Positions 22,357 to 34,045 of a stretch of 64,000 nucleotides of DNA are shown in pieces. The notes under the pieces were generated by a model. The model worked only from the letters and a program-made list of their open reading frames with translations, was not told the DNA's origin and made no database searches. The DNA comes from Chamaecyparis obtusa (taxonomy: Eukaryota; Streptophyta; Pinopsida; Cupressales; Cupressaceae): NCBI GenBank assembly GCA_027943335.1, contig BSBK01000760.1, positions 2,896,001-2,960,000 on the forward strand, read 5' to 3'. Each line of letters begins with the position of its first letter. The first letter of the stretch is position 1. The position numbers and the translations under genes are program-made.

Positions 22357-25300
22357 ATGGAAGATAGAAGGACCCACTGCCCAAATAGCTTCAGGGTAAG
22401 ATCACTGAACACACTGTCCAAATAACCTTGATATTATTCGGTAGAATAATATGAAATATGTTACCTCCCTACTATGCCAAACCACACTCACTGCTACACC
22501 AGATCTCAATTCCAGATCTCTATACTTCGCATGTCTTCCTTCACAATTTCACTTTCACAACCTCTTAGGCTCTTTTCTTCACTTCATGCTTACATTCACA
22601 TGCAACCAAACCATGCTCACACTTCTTTCATATTACAACTCCATAAAATAAGGAAAAACATTCCTTCCTTTATACCAAACTCAAATAATTACAAATGAGT
22701 CGGCACATAATTACAAAATAAAAGTTTCCATACACTACATCAAAATTACACAAAACTGTCAGCTTCCAAATGCAATAACTCTTCACTCGTATGACCTCGA
22801 AGTTTGCACCATGAACCATGTCATCATCAATGTGTCTCAAACTTCCCTTTAACTGCACAAAACTAGATTCCATCCTGATTAGGAGATATCATCCGATTTC
22901 CACAAACCGCTACTTAGGAACACTGCTTGAATACTATTTTTACCAAAATGCTCATAACTTTCATAAATCAATGAATTACTATCTGTGCTCTTAACCATAG
23001 AAATATAATATATCAAAGAGTATAACCTCAACATCACATAGCTCCAACTCTAATATCCCACGTGCGCTAATCAAAACACTGTCTGCTTCTCTGCTATTCT
23101 CCAGAAGATCACTATGTTGACATCAATGACAATCATAGTCATGAATGCAACAAAAACTACTACAAATTGATTGCCAACATCTAGCATTCATTCCTAACAC
23201 ATATGTCACCATGGTGGAATTGATCTCCTTGATATTATGATTGAGCACATCTAAGGTGGGCGCAAGAGCATTCATTAGCTTTGTTTGCCTTGCTCTTATT
23301 TTAGACATCTCCTTTTCTTCTCTTTCAATCTCATCAATCTTCCCTTGATATATATTATTACACACATTTACATTAGTGGAGGGGTCTTCTACTAATTTCC
23401 TTACTTGTTCTATCATTTCTTCTACCTCTTGTATCTTCTTGAAATGATCATCAGTCAACTTGTCTTGGTCCATACAATCTGCAATGATCTTCCTGCCATT
23501 TGATGCGAACTCTTTTAAGGATGCTTGACCAACCTTGAGTGAACTTAGGTCAAGTGAAAAGTTACTGAATAATTCACTAAGCCTCTTCTTCATGTACTTC
23601 TCTTCTGCAACTAGGGATGCAGATTCTTTCAAGCTAGAAAAATTTGTCTTAAAATTAGAAAGAATTGTGCTCACATCATCCACTGAATGAAACTTAGACA
23701 CTTTCTTTTCTGAAGGTAGTAGGTTGTTCAAGATGTTCACTAACTCAACAAATATGGGATTCCTCATCACTTGTTTCTCTTTGGCCTTCTCCATAGCTAA
23801 GACACTGATCTTGATCAGGTCTTCTTCTCCCCAAGAATCTAGACTAGTGGTATCTAGTGTCAATCTTGACAACAATGATATAGAAAGAGTGATAGGATTG
23901 CTATCCACTACTTATTTCTTTACTCTAATTGTAATTTCAATAGATGGATCATTGTCTTTCATCTCTACTTCTCCTTTCTCATTTTCTGCTTCCTTTTCTT
24001 TTTCTTCTTCTTTCTTTTCTATCTTTTCTTCCTCTTTTTCTATTTCTTTTTCTTCTTTTTCATATGTTATGTCCTCAATCAATACTTGTTCTTGTTGATT
24101 GAGAGGATTGTTACCACATAGATTCTCAGCCTCTTGAGTGCTTACAAAAGCTTCTAGAAACTTATTCAAATCAATATCTGAGGCCTCCATTACAATCTCA
24201 ACATTGTCAATAAAGATTGTATCATCTATATGTGCTTCTGCCATGGGCGCGGGCTTCTCTACCTCTATGGGTGTTTTAACTATAGGCGTTGAGTCCCGAG
24301 GACCTGTCACTAGTACATTAGTGATCTATGTTGCTTTTTTCTTCTCATAAGATGTTTGAGTGATGGGTACAGATGAAGGTTTCATGTGTTGTTCTAAGAA
24401 TACCTTTTCAAAGGCTTTCTTTTTCTTTTGTCACCAGTTCATAATCTTTGTTAATGATGTGTAATGATCTCATCTTTTTCCTTAAGTGTGGTTTTACCAA
24501 ATTTAGTAACAGTGTCTTTTCTTCAACAAAACATACTGGAAGATTGTAATCTAGTTTTTTTTCTCTGATTCTGAAATCTTCTTCAATGGCTTATCTCTTC
24601 AAGGTATCCAAAATCTCCCATACCCTATCTAGGATAGCTGTCTTCAATTCAAGAACTGTCTTCTTGAATTTTATCATGTGCTTGATCAATTTCATGGTAT
24701 TTGTCATAAAACTTGGCTATCTGATCTAGCCTTCCTTCTTGTGGCTCTAACTGAAGGGTGGCTTTTAGCAGTTTGTTTTCTTCTCTTAGGCATCTTGGGA
24801 GATGCATCTGTGGTCTCAATGTAAATTGTAATAGTGGGTGCAGGAGTGGTAACATCAGTTTTGTCCTATTTATCCTTTTGATCATTAGTTTTCTCATTCT
24901 TGATCTTCTTCAACTTAGGATCATCTTCCTTTGCTTCTGCTGTTGATGCGCTCTCAATTCCCAAAGCAATATTTTCTTATCTTTCTTTGTCCAAGTCTGC
25001 TTGAGTTACTCCATGAATCTTCAATATTTTAGAAGTAACCTTGGCTACTTTTCTTTTAGTTTCTATGATGTTTAAGACTGCATCAACTTCTCTTGTTTTC
25101 TCTTCATAAGTCCCCCATCTTGCCTCATTAGGGTCCTTAGGTGCTGATAACATTACTTGAGCATATGCCTCTAGGATTGGATCCTCAACCTCATATCCAA
25201 GTGGATGAATCCACTTTGTCCTTGTCTCAACTTCTTCCATACATGTTGTATCAGTCTCTACCATAAAGCAAATGCTATCTTTGTACTTTTTAACAATGGT

Positions 25301-26209
25301 TTCTGGAATCTTGTATCTCATTTGCATTTTGGCCCTAAATGTCTTCAATTTCAGTGTCATCTAGTCCTTCAGTGTACTCTCAGTAGTTTCCTTAAATGAT
25401 ATATGTGGCATTGTAGCCATACTCATGTCCAAATATAAATCTGACACCTTTCCAACAATGTGGAAGTACATTTATATGATCAAAGACCCAAACTTGAATA
25501 TTTTGGTCTTGTCGTGTTTAATGTCTTTGATGTTGTCTATCAGTTGTGCGTATAGGATCTCGCACATATTAAACTCTCCATTTTCCCTCACAAGTCTTAT
25601 TACTACAAGAATTGTGGCCACTGACACACTATTCACTCTACTGGTGTGTTGAAACCTATACCCTAGTATCATAGACATCAATTTGATGTCATTTTCCTCT
25701 ATAGGCTCTATAGTCATTTCGTGCCTATCACTTCTTGATTTTCATTTTTGCTCAACAAGTTTTCTAACATCCTTTGCCATTGGGAGAATGACACTTGTCC
25801 TTGAGAGGCCTGTCATCTCATGGATTAGGTCTCTTGTAATCCTAACCGGTACTTCACCTATCCAAAATAGGTCATCATGAATCCTGCTAAGTAGAATCTG
25901 TATCCATTCGGACTCATAGAATTCATATGTAGTAGCATATTCAATTATCGGGTGGTTTTCAAACTATGCATACTCATCTAGGAAGGTTTTATCAGGTTTC
26001 ATCATGGTTTCTAAGTGCACTCTTATCCTGTCGAGTCCTATAGGATCCTTTTTATAGTATATGTATGCACAAATGTCTTTGACATGCATAACACCCATAG
26101 GATTACGGGAGAATGCCCCTTCTAGGTCATCCAATGTAGATTTGAATGGGTGCCTCTTAAACATGTAGATTTTATTCTCCACAACATCAAATACAATAGG
26201 AGTAGCCAT

Positions 26210-26616
26210 CACTTTCCTAATGGTTTCCAAGAGCTTCTAAATCGGAGAGACATATTAGGGCTTCCATAACCAATAAAACACACTGCTTTGCTAGTGAATC
26301 AATCTGTAATCCTTCACAATCAACTGTTAGGGCTTCTATGCCCTTCAATCACTCTAAACTTGAATGCAATGAGTGATCTATAAGCTTATGTGTACTTTAA
26401 AGTAAAAATTCTACCATTAATGCTTTCCGCATAAACCAGACTTTTATTGAAAATCTCCAACTATCATTCTACTATCAATCAGCTAGTCTGTTCTTACACA
26501 TAGGTTCTGCTAGTCTCCAAAAGGTTAAATCCAAAGGCACATACTCTGAGGGTGAGTATACCAGTCGCATAGAGGTTTAGAGCTAAATTATCTCCCCCTA
26601 TGACCCTAAGGGACAT
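26210..26616 (-). promoter_or_regulatory. Spacer between ORF1 and ORF2 of F
   Basis: This is the homologue of 8371-8791 in B, with the internal polypurine tract ATCTCCCCCTATGA at 26590-26603. It is non-coding in both elements but clearly conserved, which suggests a function such as an internal promoter, leader or second plus-strand start. Confidence 0.5.
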
Positions 26617-27747
26617 TCATCTAGATGTAGAGGGTGCATCCACTATGGATGCATCCAATACAATCTCATCAATCTTATCCTTCTTTACCTCTGACCAAAT
26701 CAAGCTCGCACCTTCTGAAGCTTTAAAAAAATTGACTTCTCCTTCAGTATCTAGTATTGATTCTTCTAGCTTTTTAGGGCTTTCCTATCTTTGCGTTCTT
26801 GATCTATAGAACTTTGAGATGTGTCCTGCCTTGTTACATGAGTTACAAATGACTAGAGGCCTTAAATTCCTTGACGAATTGACATGGGTTACCATTTTGC
26901 ACTGTCTAGTTGAGCAACCATTATAGTTACATATCTAACATGTAACATTCTGAGAACTTCTTGCATTTGGCTAATTCTAATTTCTCTAATTATGTTGAGT
27001 CTTGTTCTTTTGACTTGTCTTACAATTCATAGCTCTATGACCAAATTTATTGCATGAATAACAGTAACCATTGAAAGGTATTACCTCTTTACAATTCCTT
27101 GCTATATGTCCATTCTTGTTACATGCATAACAAGTTCAGTTTACTAGCTTGCACTCATCTTTGGATGGGTCAACATTATCTTTAGTTTGACTTTTAGCCT
27201 CCTTAGGATATTTGGTGTCTTCTGGTGCTTTCATCCTTGCTTGTATGTCATCAATCTGATTTTGTGCTTCATTGGATCCAATGCCGCTGGTATCTCCTTT
27301 AAGCTTCCAAGCATACAGCTGAGATTCAATTAGATCCTTGCTTGTGTGTAATTTATGAATGTGATTCTTAGCTTCTTTCAATTCAGATTCCAAGCTTTCT
27401 TTGTTGTTTCTTAGTTCCAAGATTTCCATGTTTTCTTGCCTCAATTCTTCATTCAGTTGAAGGTTCTCCTTGATCTATTTATCATAGACTTCCTAATTGT
27501 TAGTTAGTTTGTCATCCAATTCTTCAATCTGATATTTCAGAGATGTGTTCTCTTCATTTATCTTTTTGACCATGATCCCTAAATCACTGGTATAACATTC
27601 TTTTAAATCTTTCCTTATTCTTTTGATGACTACTTGAGCATCACTGACTTTTTCTTTTAGCTCTTCAATTTCTTTTTCAGATCTATCCAGGTCTTCAAGA
27701 GAAACTTCAAGATTTCTTTTCAAATGTTTCATTTCTATCTTGTCCAT
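26617..27747 (-). pseudogene. Element F ORF1, coiled coil plus zinc knuckles
   Basis: The ATG at 27747 opens MDKIEMKHLKRNLEVSLEDL, a long coiled coil (to about 27250). It is followed by a linker rich in Lys, Asp and Glu and a decayed knuckle array (27125-26800) matching the four knuckles of B ORF1. Stops lie at 27493, 27136 and within the array. Because F and B carry different defects, their common ancestor probably had an intact frame. Probable RNA-binding gag-like role by domain content. Confidence 0.72.
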
Positions 27748-27787
27748 GATCTCCTCAAGTGGTTAAACTTCTTTGTTGAGGACTAGA

Positions 27788-27799
27788 GCTCTGATACCA
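27788..27799 (-). promoter_or_regulatory. Primer binding site of element F
   Basis: GCTCTGATACCA is a perfect initiator tRNA-Met primer site complement, 2 bp from the 5' LTR. Confidence 0.95.
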
Positions 27800-27801
27800 A
27801 T

Positions 27802-28882
27802 TGTTAGGAATGGGAACACTAAGAAGAGGGGGGGAGGAGGGGGGTGAATCAATGTTCACTATACTCAATCTTTTTACTTTACTCTTTAAACTTAACTTGA
27901 ATGCTTAAGAACTAAAATGAATATTAACATAAACAAGATCGATGAACACAACACATAACACCAATATGGCTATGGGGAAACCCATATAGGTAAAAACACC
28001 AGTGGGAATTGACACCCACTAATAATCTGTACTAGTGTCTTATGATCCTTGTTAGAAGATCCTTAACCCTATTAGGATTTTTCTTTACAATGCATTTATT
28101 ACAGTGACCTTGTCAAGGGTCAGACCCTATTAGGAGTCTTTTACAATTAACCCTATTAGGGGTGGGGACACACTGTCCTAGAGAAAATCCTCAAGTGGTG
28201 AAGGCTACAACCTTCTGATCTCATATACACACTATATCTGTTGGATGAACTAGAACTGTGACACTGCTTGTCTGATCAGTTCCTTTGATGCAATGATGCT
28301 TTGACCTATTACAAAGCTCTAATACATCTTTAACAACTCTTTTCACACTTTTTCTCTGCTTATCTCAACTCTCTATCAACTACCATGCCAATTACAAAGG
28401 GTGCATCTCATATTTATATGCACTACCAAAACAATTAACTAGGTCGACCTATAATCGATTACATACAACAATTCCAATTGAATTGGCTCAAGTGTGTTTA
28501 CAAAAAAAATTAATTACATGTCTAAAACCTAATTACAATAGGCGCATAGCCTTTACAAAATAATTTTATCATCGCTAAACAAATTACCAATAGTCGGCTG
28601 CATATATTGTTCTATTCTGGCATTCACTATCTGTGTAATTTCAACTATCTCTATCTTTGTCATACTGAATCTTTTGATCATGCACTCCTAGACTAAGCAT
28701 GAATATACTCTTACCATCTTATCTTCTAGGCACATACCAAAACTCAGTCATACGCACAGGCATTGATGCTTTGAACTACTGGTTCTCTATTAACTATCTA
28801 GTCTTTTGTACTTAGCCAATTTCTAATCTTCTGATGATGTGCACTGACTCCAAAACACTATAGTATAGTCAACTTTCCAACA
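27802..28882 (-). repeat. 5' LTR of element F
   Basis: The LTR runs from TGTTAGGAATGGGAACACT to TTTCCAACA, 1,081 bp, and is followed by the CCCTC duplication. Its G run is interrupted by A. Confidence 0.92.
27814..27857 (-). other. LTR-end hairpin of F (5' LTR copy)
   Basis: GAACACT pairs with AATGTTC, 6 of 7. The loop is longer than in the 3' LTR because the G-rich run has expanded. Confidence 0.65.
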
Positions 28883-29640
28883 CCCTCTTTATATAACATT
28901 TACTACCAAATATTCTAAAATATTTTACAGTAGGAGTATGATCAAACCATAGTTCATAGGGATTCTTACTTGTACCTTCTCTAATTTGAATTTTTCTCAA
29001 TGTGTATATTGTTTTTCCAACAACCTCTCTCCAATGTACATGAGATACATTTCCTTCAATCAACATTGTCCTAGCAGCATCAAGTATAGTCCTATTTCTT
29101 CACTCTTCTATCCCATTTTGTTGTGGAGTCCTAGGAGCAGATGTTTGTCTCTTTATCCCATGATGTTCGCAATATGAATTGAACAGGTCTAAAGTAAATT
29201 CTCCAACTCTGTCTGACCTTAAACACTTGATCTTTAAACCTAATTTATTTTCTACTTTTTTTTTGAACAACTTGAATTTATCATATGCTTCTGATTTTTC
29301 TCTTAAATAAGTAACCCACATCATTCTAGAAAATTCATCAACAAAGAGTATAAAATACCTTTCACCATAGTATGACTTTGTTCTTGTAGGTCCACATAGA
29401 TCTGTATGTACCAAATCCAACTTTCCTTTTGATGTATATTTTTTTCTTTTATGACTACTTCTAGTCTGCTTTCCCATAACACATTCTTTGCATACAGTGA
29501 TAGATGGTTTCACAATCTTTGGTAGATCTCTTACTGCATTAGCCATACTTGCCTTCACAATGTTATCAAAATTAACATGACAAAATCTCCTATTGCATAA
29601 CCAACTATCATCTACCTTTGCAACAAAACAAGAGGCTCCA
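28883..29640 (-). pseudogene. Element C integrase, right part
   Basis: This continues the integrase that F interrupts. The zinc-binding part includes CKECVMGKQTRSSHKRKKY near 29480. The core has VHTDLCGPTRTKSYYGERYF near 29390, FVDEFSRMMWVTYLREKSEA near 29320, CLRSDRVGEFT near 29210 and QQNGIEE near 29110, then GTSKNPYELWFDHTPTVKYF near 28940. A stop near 29100 and the F insertion disable it. Confidence 0.9.
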
Positions 29641-31039
29641 GATGTGTTTAGTTAAATACATTACCTCTAGATTTTGAACCGGTAGCAATTAGTTTTCCTT
29701 CCTTGCTTTTGATAAAGCATTTACCATTAACAAAACCTAACTAAAAATATTTATCCATTAATTGTCTGACACTCAAAAAATTATGTTTCAGTCCTTCAAC
29801 AAGTAGTACATTGTCTATATTATTTTTTCCATCTAGAATAAAGGATCCTACTCCTATGATAGATTTAGGGAGTTTGTCCCCAAACATCACAACACCTCCA
29901 TAATAATTTACTAATTTAAAAAACTTGTTCTTATCACAAGTCATATGATGAGAAAAAACACTATCAATTATCCATTTAGTTTTCTTGTCAACATGAGATA
30001 CTAAGTATTTTTCTTCATGTACTGGTTCATCTTTAATAGCAAAAAATCCAATCTCTTCATAATATAAATCATCATCATCAGAGATTCCTTCACTAGCATA
30101 ATAACATTCTCTGTCTCTTTTAATCTTTTCATAATCAAGTTTGTACTTAGAAACTCTTGTAGGAAATCTAGATGCAAAATGATATATCTTATTGCATGAA
30201 AAACATTTCAAGGGTAATTTGCCTTCACGCTTGCCCTTACCTCTTTTTTTCTCTTTGAGAAATCAGCACAACAGGTTCATCCATATTTCTTTCTTCTGCC
30301 ATTATCTTTTCCCATTCCTCAACATACTCACCAAGCTCTTCTTTTAGGTCTTCTTTACTTGTTCTTGGAAGTGCAGACAATTTCCTGTGTACAAATGCCT
30401 TAAATGCAAATTCAACTTTAGGTACATCTTCTCCTAATTCTGTAGCTTCAAAAGTAGTTAGCTTTGCAATCAACATCTCTCTGCTAAAATTTGGAGTTAG
30501 GTGTATAGTTTCTTCAATAGACATAGCCTTGAACTTGTAAACATGAGTTAGAGATCTGAGGATCTTTGCAATAAATTCATCTTCATCATAAGTGCCTCCA
30601 CAATTTTTGATTTTGACTACAACCTTTGTAACCCTTTGAACATAGACCCTAATGCTTTCATCTTCATTCATTTGCAACTTCTCCATCTTTGTCTTCTAGT
30701 TTTGTAACTTCTCTTGTTTGGTATACTTGTCTCCTTCATTAAGTGCCTCTAATATATTCCATATTTCATGTGCTAAATCCAAATCTTTAATCTCGGTAAA
30801 CTCACCCTCAGATAGTGCATTGATCAATGCTTCTCTTGTGACCATGTTGCATGAGAATAACTTATTTTCATCATTAGTGGTTGACTCAAAATAATTCTCA
30901 GCCTTCAGAGATTCCTTTTTCTTTTCAATCATCCAGTAGTCTATGCCCAAACATAGAAGATGTGTGAACACATCTTGTTTTTCCAACTGTCAAAGTTTTC
31001 AAGATCAAATTTAGGACTATCCTTCCTATAGAATGCCAT
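29641..31039 (-). pseudogene. Element C gag and protease (copia)
   Basis: The ATG at 31039 starts MAFYRKDSPKFD, the family N-terminus. The capsid part is damaged (ORFs 30696-30986 and 30237-30686, with ALINALSEGEF near 30810). A CCHC-like knuckle lies near 30200 (CFSCNKIYHFASRF, whose last Cys is replaced by Phe and whose usual Gly-His pair reads Tyr-His). The protease motif WIIDSVFSHHM near 29970 has Val in place of the Gly of the DSG active site. The linker to the integrase ends near 29640. Confidence 0.85.
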
Positions 31040-31086
31040 CTCCAAGATCACCTCAAGTTGTTAAACTTTCTCTCAGAGGACCAAAG

Positions 31087-31098
31087 GCTCTGATACCA
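31087..31098 (-). promoter_or_regulatory. Primer binding site of element C
   Basis: GCTCTGATACCA is a perfect initiator tRNA-Met primer site complement, 2 bp from the LTR. Confidence 0.95.
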
Positions 31099-31100
31099 AT

Positions 31101-32358
31101 TGTTAGGAATAACAGTCCACAATACAACTGAGGGGGGGGTGAATCAGTTGTATAATAGAATATTAAACTTTAAACTTTAAGCTCTATAATATACAATCCA
31201 ATGAACACAATGAATGCCAACACATTAACACGATATTTTGGTTTCAAGGAAACCCTATTAAAGGTAAAAAGCCAGATGGAAATTAGGACCCACAAATGAT
31301 GTACTATGAGTATAGTTATCCTTGTTAGAAGATATAGCCCTATTATGATCTTATTGAAACATTATAGTACATAGTCCTTGTTAGAGGATAGACCCTGTTA
31401 GGAGTCAAGAAAAAAAGAGAGGTCTCACTGCCCAAGGCTCACTATCCAAAGAAGGTTAAATCCACCTTAAGAACTCACTAGTTCGAAACAGGTGTATATA
31501 AAGAAATACACAATCTCTTGAACTATTTTCCAGTAACTGTCTTTGCTTGATTAGTTACAATGAAGTCCACTAGTAAACCTCTACTCTACATACAACAGAA
31601 AAAAGCTCACAACTTTTCCAACTTCTTTATCTCACATATATTCCACCCATATCTTTTCCAAAGAAAAGACTCTACATATATACCTTATTACAATTTACCA
31701 TGATTAGGTCGGCCCATGAGGCTTTCCTAATTACAAACAATTACATAAACCCTTTCTAAGATACACACGGTATCTAAGACAAGTCTACAATGATTACATT
31801 ACAATAATTAAGGACCTACATCCTTAATTTTTGTTCACCAAAGAAAACACATGCTTCATTTCCTAAGTTGGCTTCATAGTAAGCCATCACCAGAACACAC
31901 GCCATAGATGACATCACCAATCATTTCATACCTTGCGCTAACCAATGAAAATTCTTTAGTACTATGTCTAACATCCTTCAAGCTCACATACCTTGAATCC
32001 AAATCCTCTGAAAGATATACCAAAAACCCAAAGACTCACTCTGTCAATTCTCACTGTCACAGTCCAGTGACCAGTCTTCATTAAAACATTTGTATCTCTC
32101 TCAATATGAGACATATAATGATGTGATCTCAGATATAAGATCACAACATCCACCTGAACTCTCATATGAATTCACAGCATCTAAAACATCCATACAGTGT
32201 TCGTACACTATGATTACCACTCTGGTTCCTTCATAGAAACATATGTTGACATCAGTGACAAAACTCAAATGACAACAGTATGAGTGTCCATTTAGTAACA
32301 TAGTGATTAAACATATTAAATGTCTCAATCACCTCCCATGCATTAGAAATATCCAACA
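31101..32358 (-). repeat. 5' LTR of element C
   Basis: The LTR runs from TGTTAGGAATAACAG to ATATCCAACA, 1,258 bp. The CAACT duplication follows. Confidence 0.94.
31123..31152 (-). other. LTR-end hairpin of C (5' LTR copy)
   Basis: TACAACTGA (31123-31131) pairs with TCAGTTGTA (31144-31152), 9 of 9, with a loop of eight G then TGAA. Confidence 0.82.
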
Positions 32359-32591
32359 CAACTGAAATAATACAAGATGCTAGAGTACAATTTGAATCCC
32401 TAAACAAAGAGGTCCATCAAGTAAAATTTGATTGGGATAGTTTGGTATAGAAGAGAGATGAGGTGGTATCCTTCCATTGGCCTAGTGAAGAAATCTACAC
32501 ATCTTGGGAAGCTACATATTCTTTAGAGAGTGCAAAGAATGAAGAGTTACCCACTGAAGCTACAACATGTGGTACTTCTTCAACTCCTTGA
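32359..32591 (+). pseudogene. Element G1 ORF3, C-terminal end
   Basis: This is the end of the accessory ORF3 of G1, read to the stop at 32589-32591 (GTSSTP before the stop). It matches 46121-46346 of G2. The stretch VQFESLNKEVHQVKFDWD continues the frame seen before C at 16966-17046. One stop remains (near 32450). Confidence 0.75.
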
Positions 32592-32677
32592 AGCAAGGAA
32601 AACAACATAAAAGATCTCATATGGTTAAGGAAAACACAAAAGCAACACTTGGTAGAAGTTGAACTGACTTTGGAAAT

Positions 32678-33750
32678 TGTTGTAAATTTTGGTGCTCAAG
32701 TCAATAAGAACCTTTGTAAAATGTAATAGAAAAATGTTGTATCCATCAAACTCTTGTTTTATATGATTTTCATTATTTTGTCTCTTCTAAAATGATCCAA
32801 AGCTTGTATGCAATCCTTTTATTCTATAAAAGGATTCCCAGGATCACTTTAGAAGGACCAAAGCTTGAACATTAGATTGACAAGTTCTGAGTCTAGGGTA
32901 CAGTAGACTGTATTAAGTTAGTTTTTTAATATAGAAGAGCAAGTATTACTAGTTTTTTGCCAATATTCATATGGCTTATATTCTAAATCAATTTTTATAC
33001 ATGGAAAATGATTCAGAAAATTGAATAAAAAATATAGGGTTTACTTCTCTCTTATGTGTATTATTTCTTTGAGTTATGAATTTTTCAGATTCATTACATG
33101 GAATTTCTCTATGTATGTGTTGTCATTCTTCAGCTTTGATCTAAAGATCAAATTAAATAAGCTTTGGATATAACAATAATTCTATGGGGTTTGCATAAGG
33201 ATATCAGTAAGTAGTGTGAATTTAGGAGTTATCTGATTAAAATTATCACAAGGTGGTAGTATTTTCTGAGATTATAAATTATTAAATTTTAGTATATTTC
33301 CTATGTTTCACTTTGCAGTAAGATATTTCCCAATGGATAAGTCATTGGCCAGGAATGAGCCTATTCTATAGAAATGACTTCTTAATGGAGTTTTTTTGTA
33401 TTCTTAATCATTGATATAAATCTGTCAAAATATTTGAAGTATTGTGACCTACAAATTATGTCTTATCTAATGGTAATGGAGAATCAATAAATGAGTGGTT
33501 ATCGTTTAGTATTTTCTTACCATATATCTGTTGTATTGAAATCCACTCTATGATTGTTAAAATAAGGTTTATTTTACTAGATTAGGAGTACCCTCCTTGG
33601 TGTTGTAGAGCCAGAAGTGCAGAGGGCAGTCTTGTCCCTATAGTTGGTCCAGTCATCTTAGAATTCTATATTTGGATCTAACCCCTCCTTAAAAACTATA
33701 TATGTATTGGTTGCTACTAAAAGCATAAAGTTTGGTTTGAGGAACCAACA
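32678..33750 (+). repeat. LTR shared by G1 (3') and G2 (5')
   Basis: This 1,073 bp copy matches 46433-47439. The right edge (AACCAACA at 33750) is firm because similarity to the second copy ends there and a primer-site-like sequence follows. The left edge is set at TGTTG (32678) to give TGTTG...CAACA ends. It is less certain, because both copies are preceded by homologous ORF3. It holds a 68 bp palindromic region (32786-32853) missing from the other copy. Confidence 0.75.
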
Positions 33751-33753
33751 AAA

Positions 33754-33772
33754 TGGTGACACTGTTAGGGAA
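33754..33772 (+). promoter_or_regulatory. Probable primer binding site of G2
   Basis: TGGTGACACTGTTAGGGAA starts 3 bp after the LTR. It resembles the TGGCGCC...GGGGAA primer sites of large plant gypsy elements but differs at several bases. The tRNA is not assigned. Confidence 0.5.
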
Positions 33773-34045
33773 TAGAGAAGATAAAATTATGATAAATTTG
33801 AATTGAAGATCTCTGGTGTTATAAATTTATGTCAAATAACGTAGGAACAAGTTGAGCTAGAATATTGGCCTTCTTATTTATCAGAACTAGTTAGTCACCA
33901 TTGAAGAACAAAGAGTTATTTGCAATCCTATGATTATGCATTATCAGTAAAATTTATCAAGATTTGCATTATCTTTTCTTATTCATTCTTTGAAATTTTC
34001 CTTGAATATTAGTACTCTGATCTATTTAGTGTAATAATTCCCAAC

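Larger units (their letters stand above)
22000..23199 (-). mobile_element. Solo LTR S inside F ORF2
   Basis: This is 1,200 bp with perfect 6 bp inverted ends (TGTTAG and CTAACA) and the duplication CATAT at 21995-21999 and 23200-23204. There is no internal region, so it is an LTR left by recombination. It has the G-run hairpin and the GTGGG/CCCAC hairpin of the copia-type LTRs but is a separate family. Orientation is inferred from the hairpin position. Confidence 0.9.
21846..26209 (-). pseudogene. Element F ORF2, large unknown protein split by solo LTR S
   Basis: This is the best copy of the unknown ORF2. The ATG at 26209 (MATPIVF) is chosen over an upstream ATG because B shares it. The stop is at 21846-21848. 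Excluding S the span is about 3.16 kb, roughly 1,050 codons. The blocks seen in B recur: NMCEILYAQLIDNIK near 25550, FKFGSLII near 25480, VETRTKWIHPLGYEVEDP near 25200, PKDPNEARWGTYEEKTREVD near 25130, a Glu/Lys-rich tract at 24065-23960, then a long helical C-terminus (23908-21850) rich in coiled-coil heptads. Codons stay in one frame on both sides of S. Stops near 25960, 25720, 24975 and elsewhere inactivate it. Function unknown. Confidence 0.72.
20529..28882 (-). mobile_element. Complete non-autonomous LTR element F
   Basis: F is 8,354 bp including solo LTR S. It has LTRs at 20529-21646 and 27802-28882, a tRNA-Met primer site, a polypurine tract and the CCCTC duplication (20524-20528 and 28883-28887). 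Without S the internal part is about 4.95 kb. It is filled by ORF1, the spacer and ORF2, with no RT, RNase H, integrase or protease motif. It is sister to B. Both ends are in the window, so F proves that the ORF1-ORF2 layout is a complete element and not a truncation. Confidence 0.9.
17047..32358 (-). mobile_element. Ty1/copia element C (complete, split by F)
   Basis: C is a full copia element with LTRs of nearly equal length (17047-18303 and 31101-32358), a perfect tRNA-Met primer site, polypurine tract, gag, protease, integrase, RT and RNase H. The CAACT duplication lies at 17042-17046 and 32359-32363. Element F with its duplication occupies 20529-28887. Without it C is about 6.95 kb, normal for the family. 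The empty-site paralogue at 46121 reads CAATT. Confidence 0.95.

Noticed and set aside
18047..32328. Open frames in both C LTRs (18047-18304 and 32101-32328)
   Set aside because: Again paired LTR copies, diverged in frame; no protein family signal.
32799..32866. Small DNA transposon with a 9 bp target duplication in the G LTR
   Set aside because: The segment between the CCAAAGCTT repeats lacks terminal inverted repeats at its ends; deletion across a hairpin explains it better.
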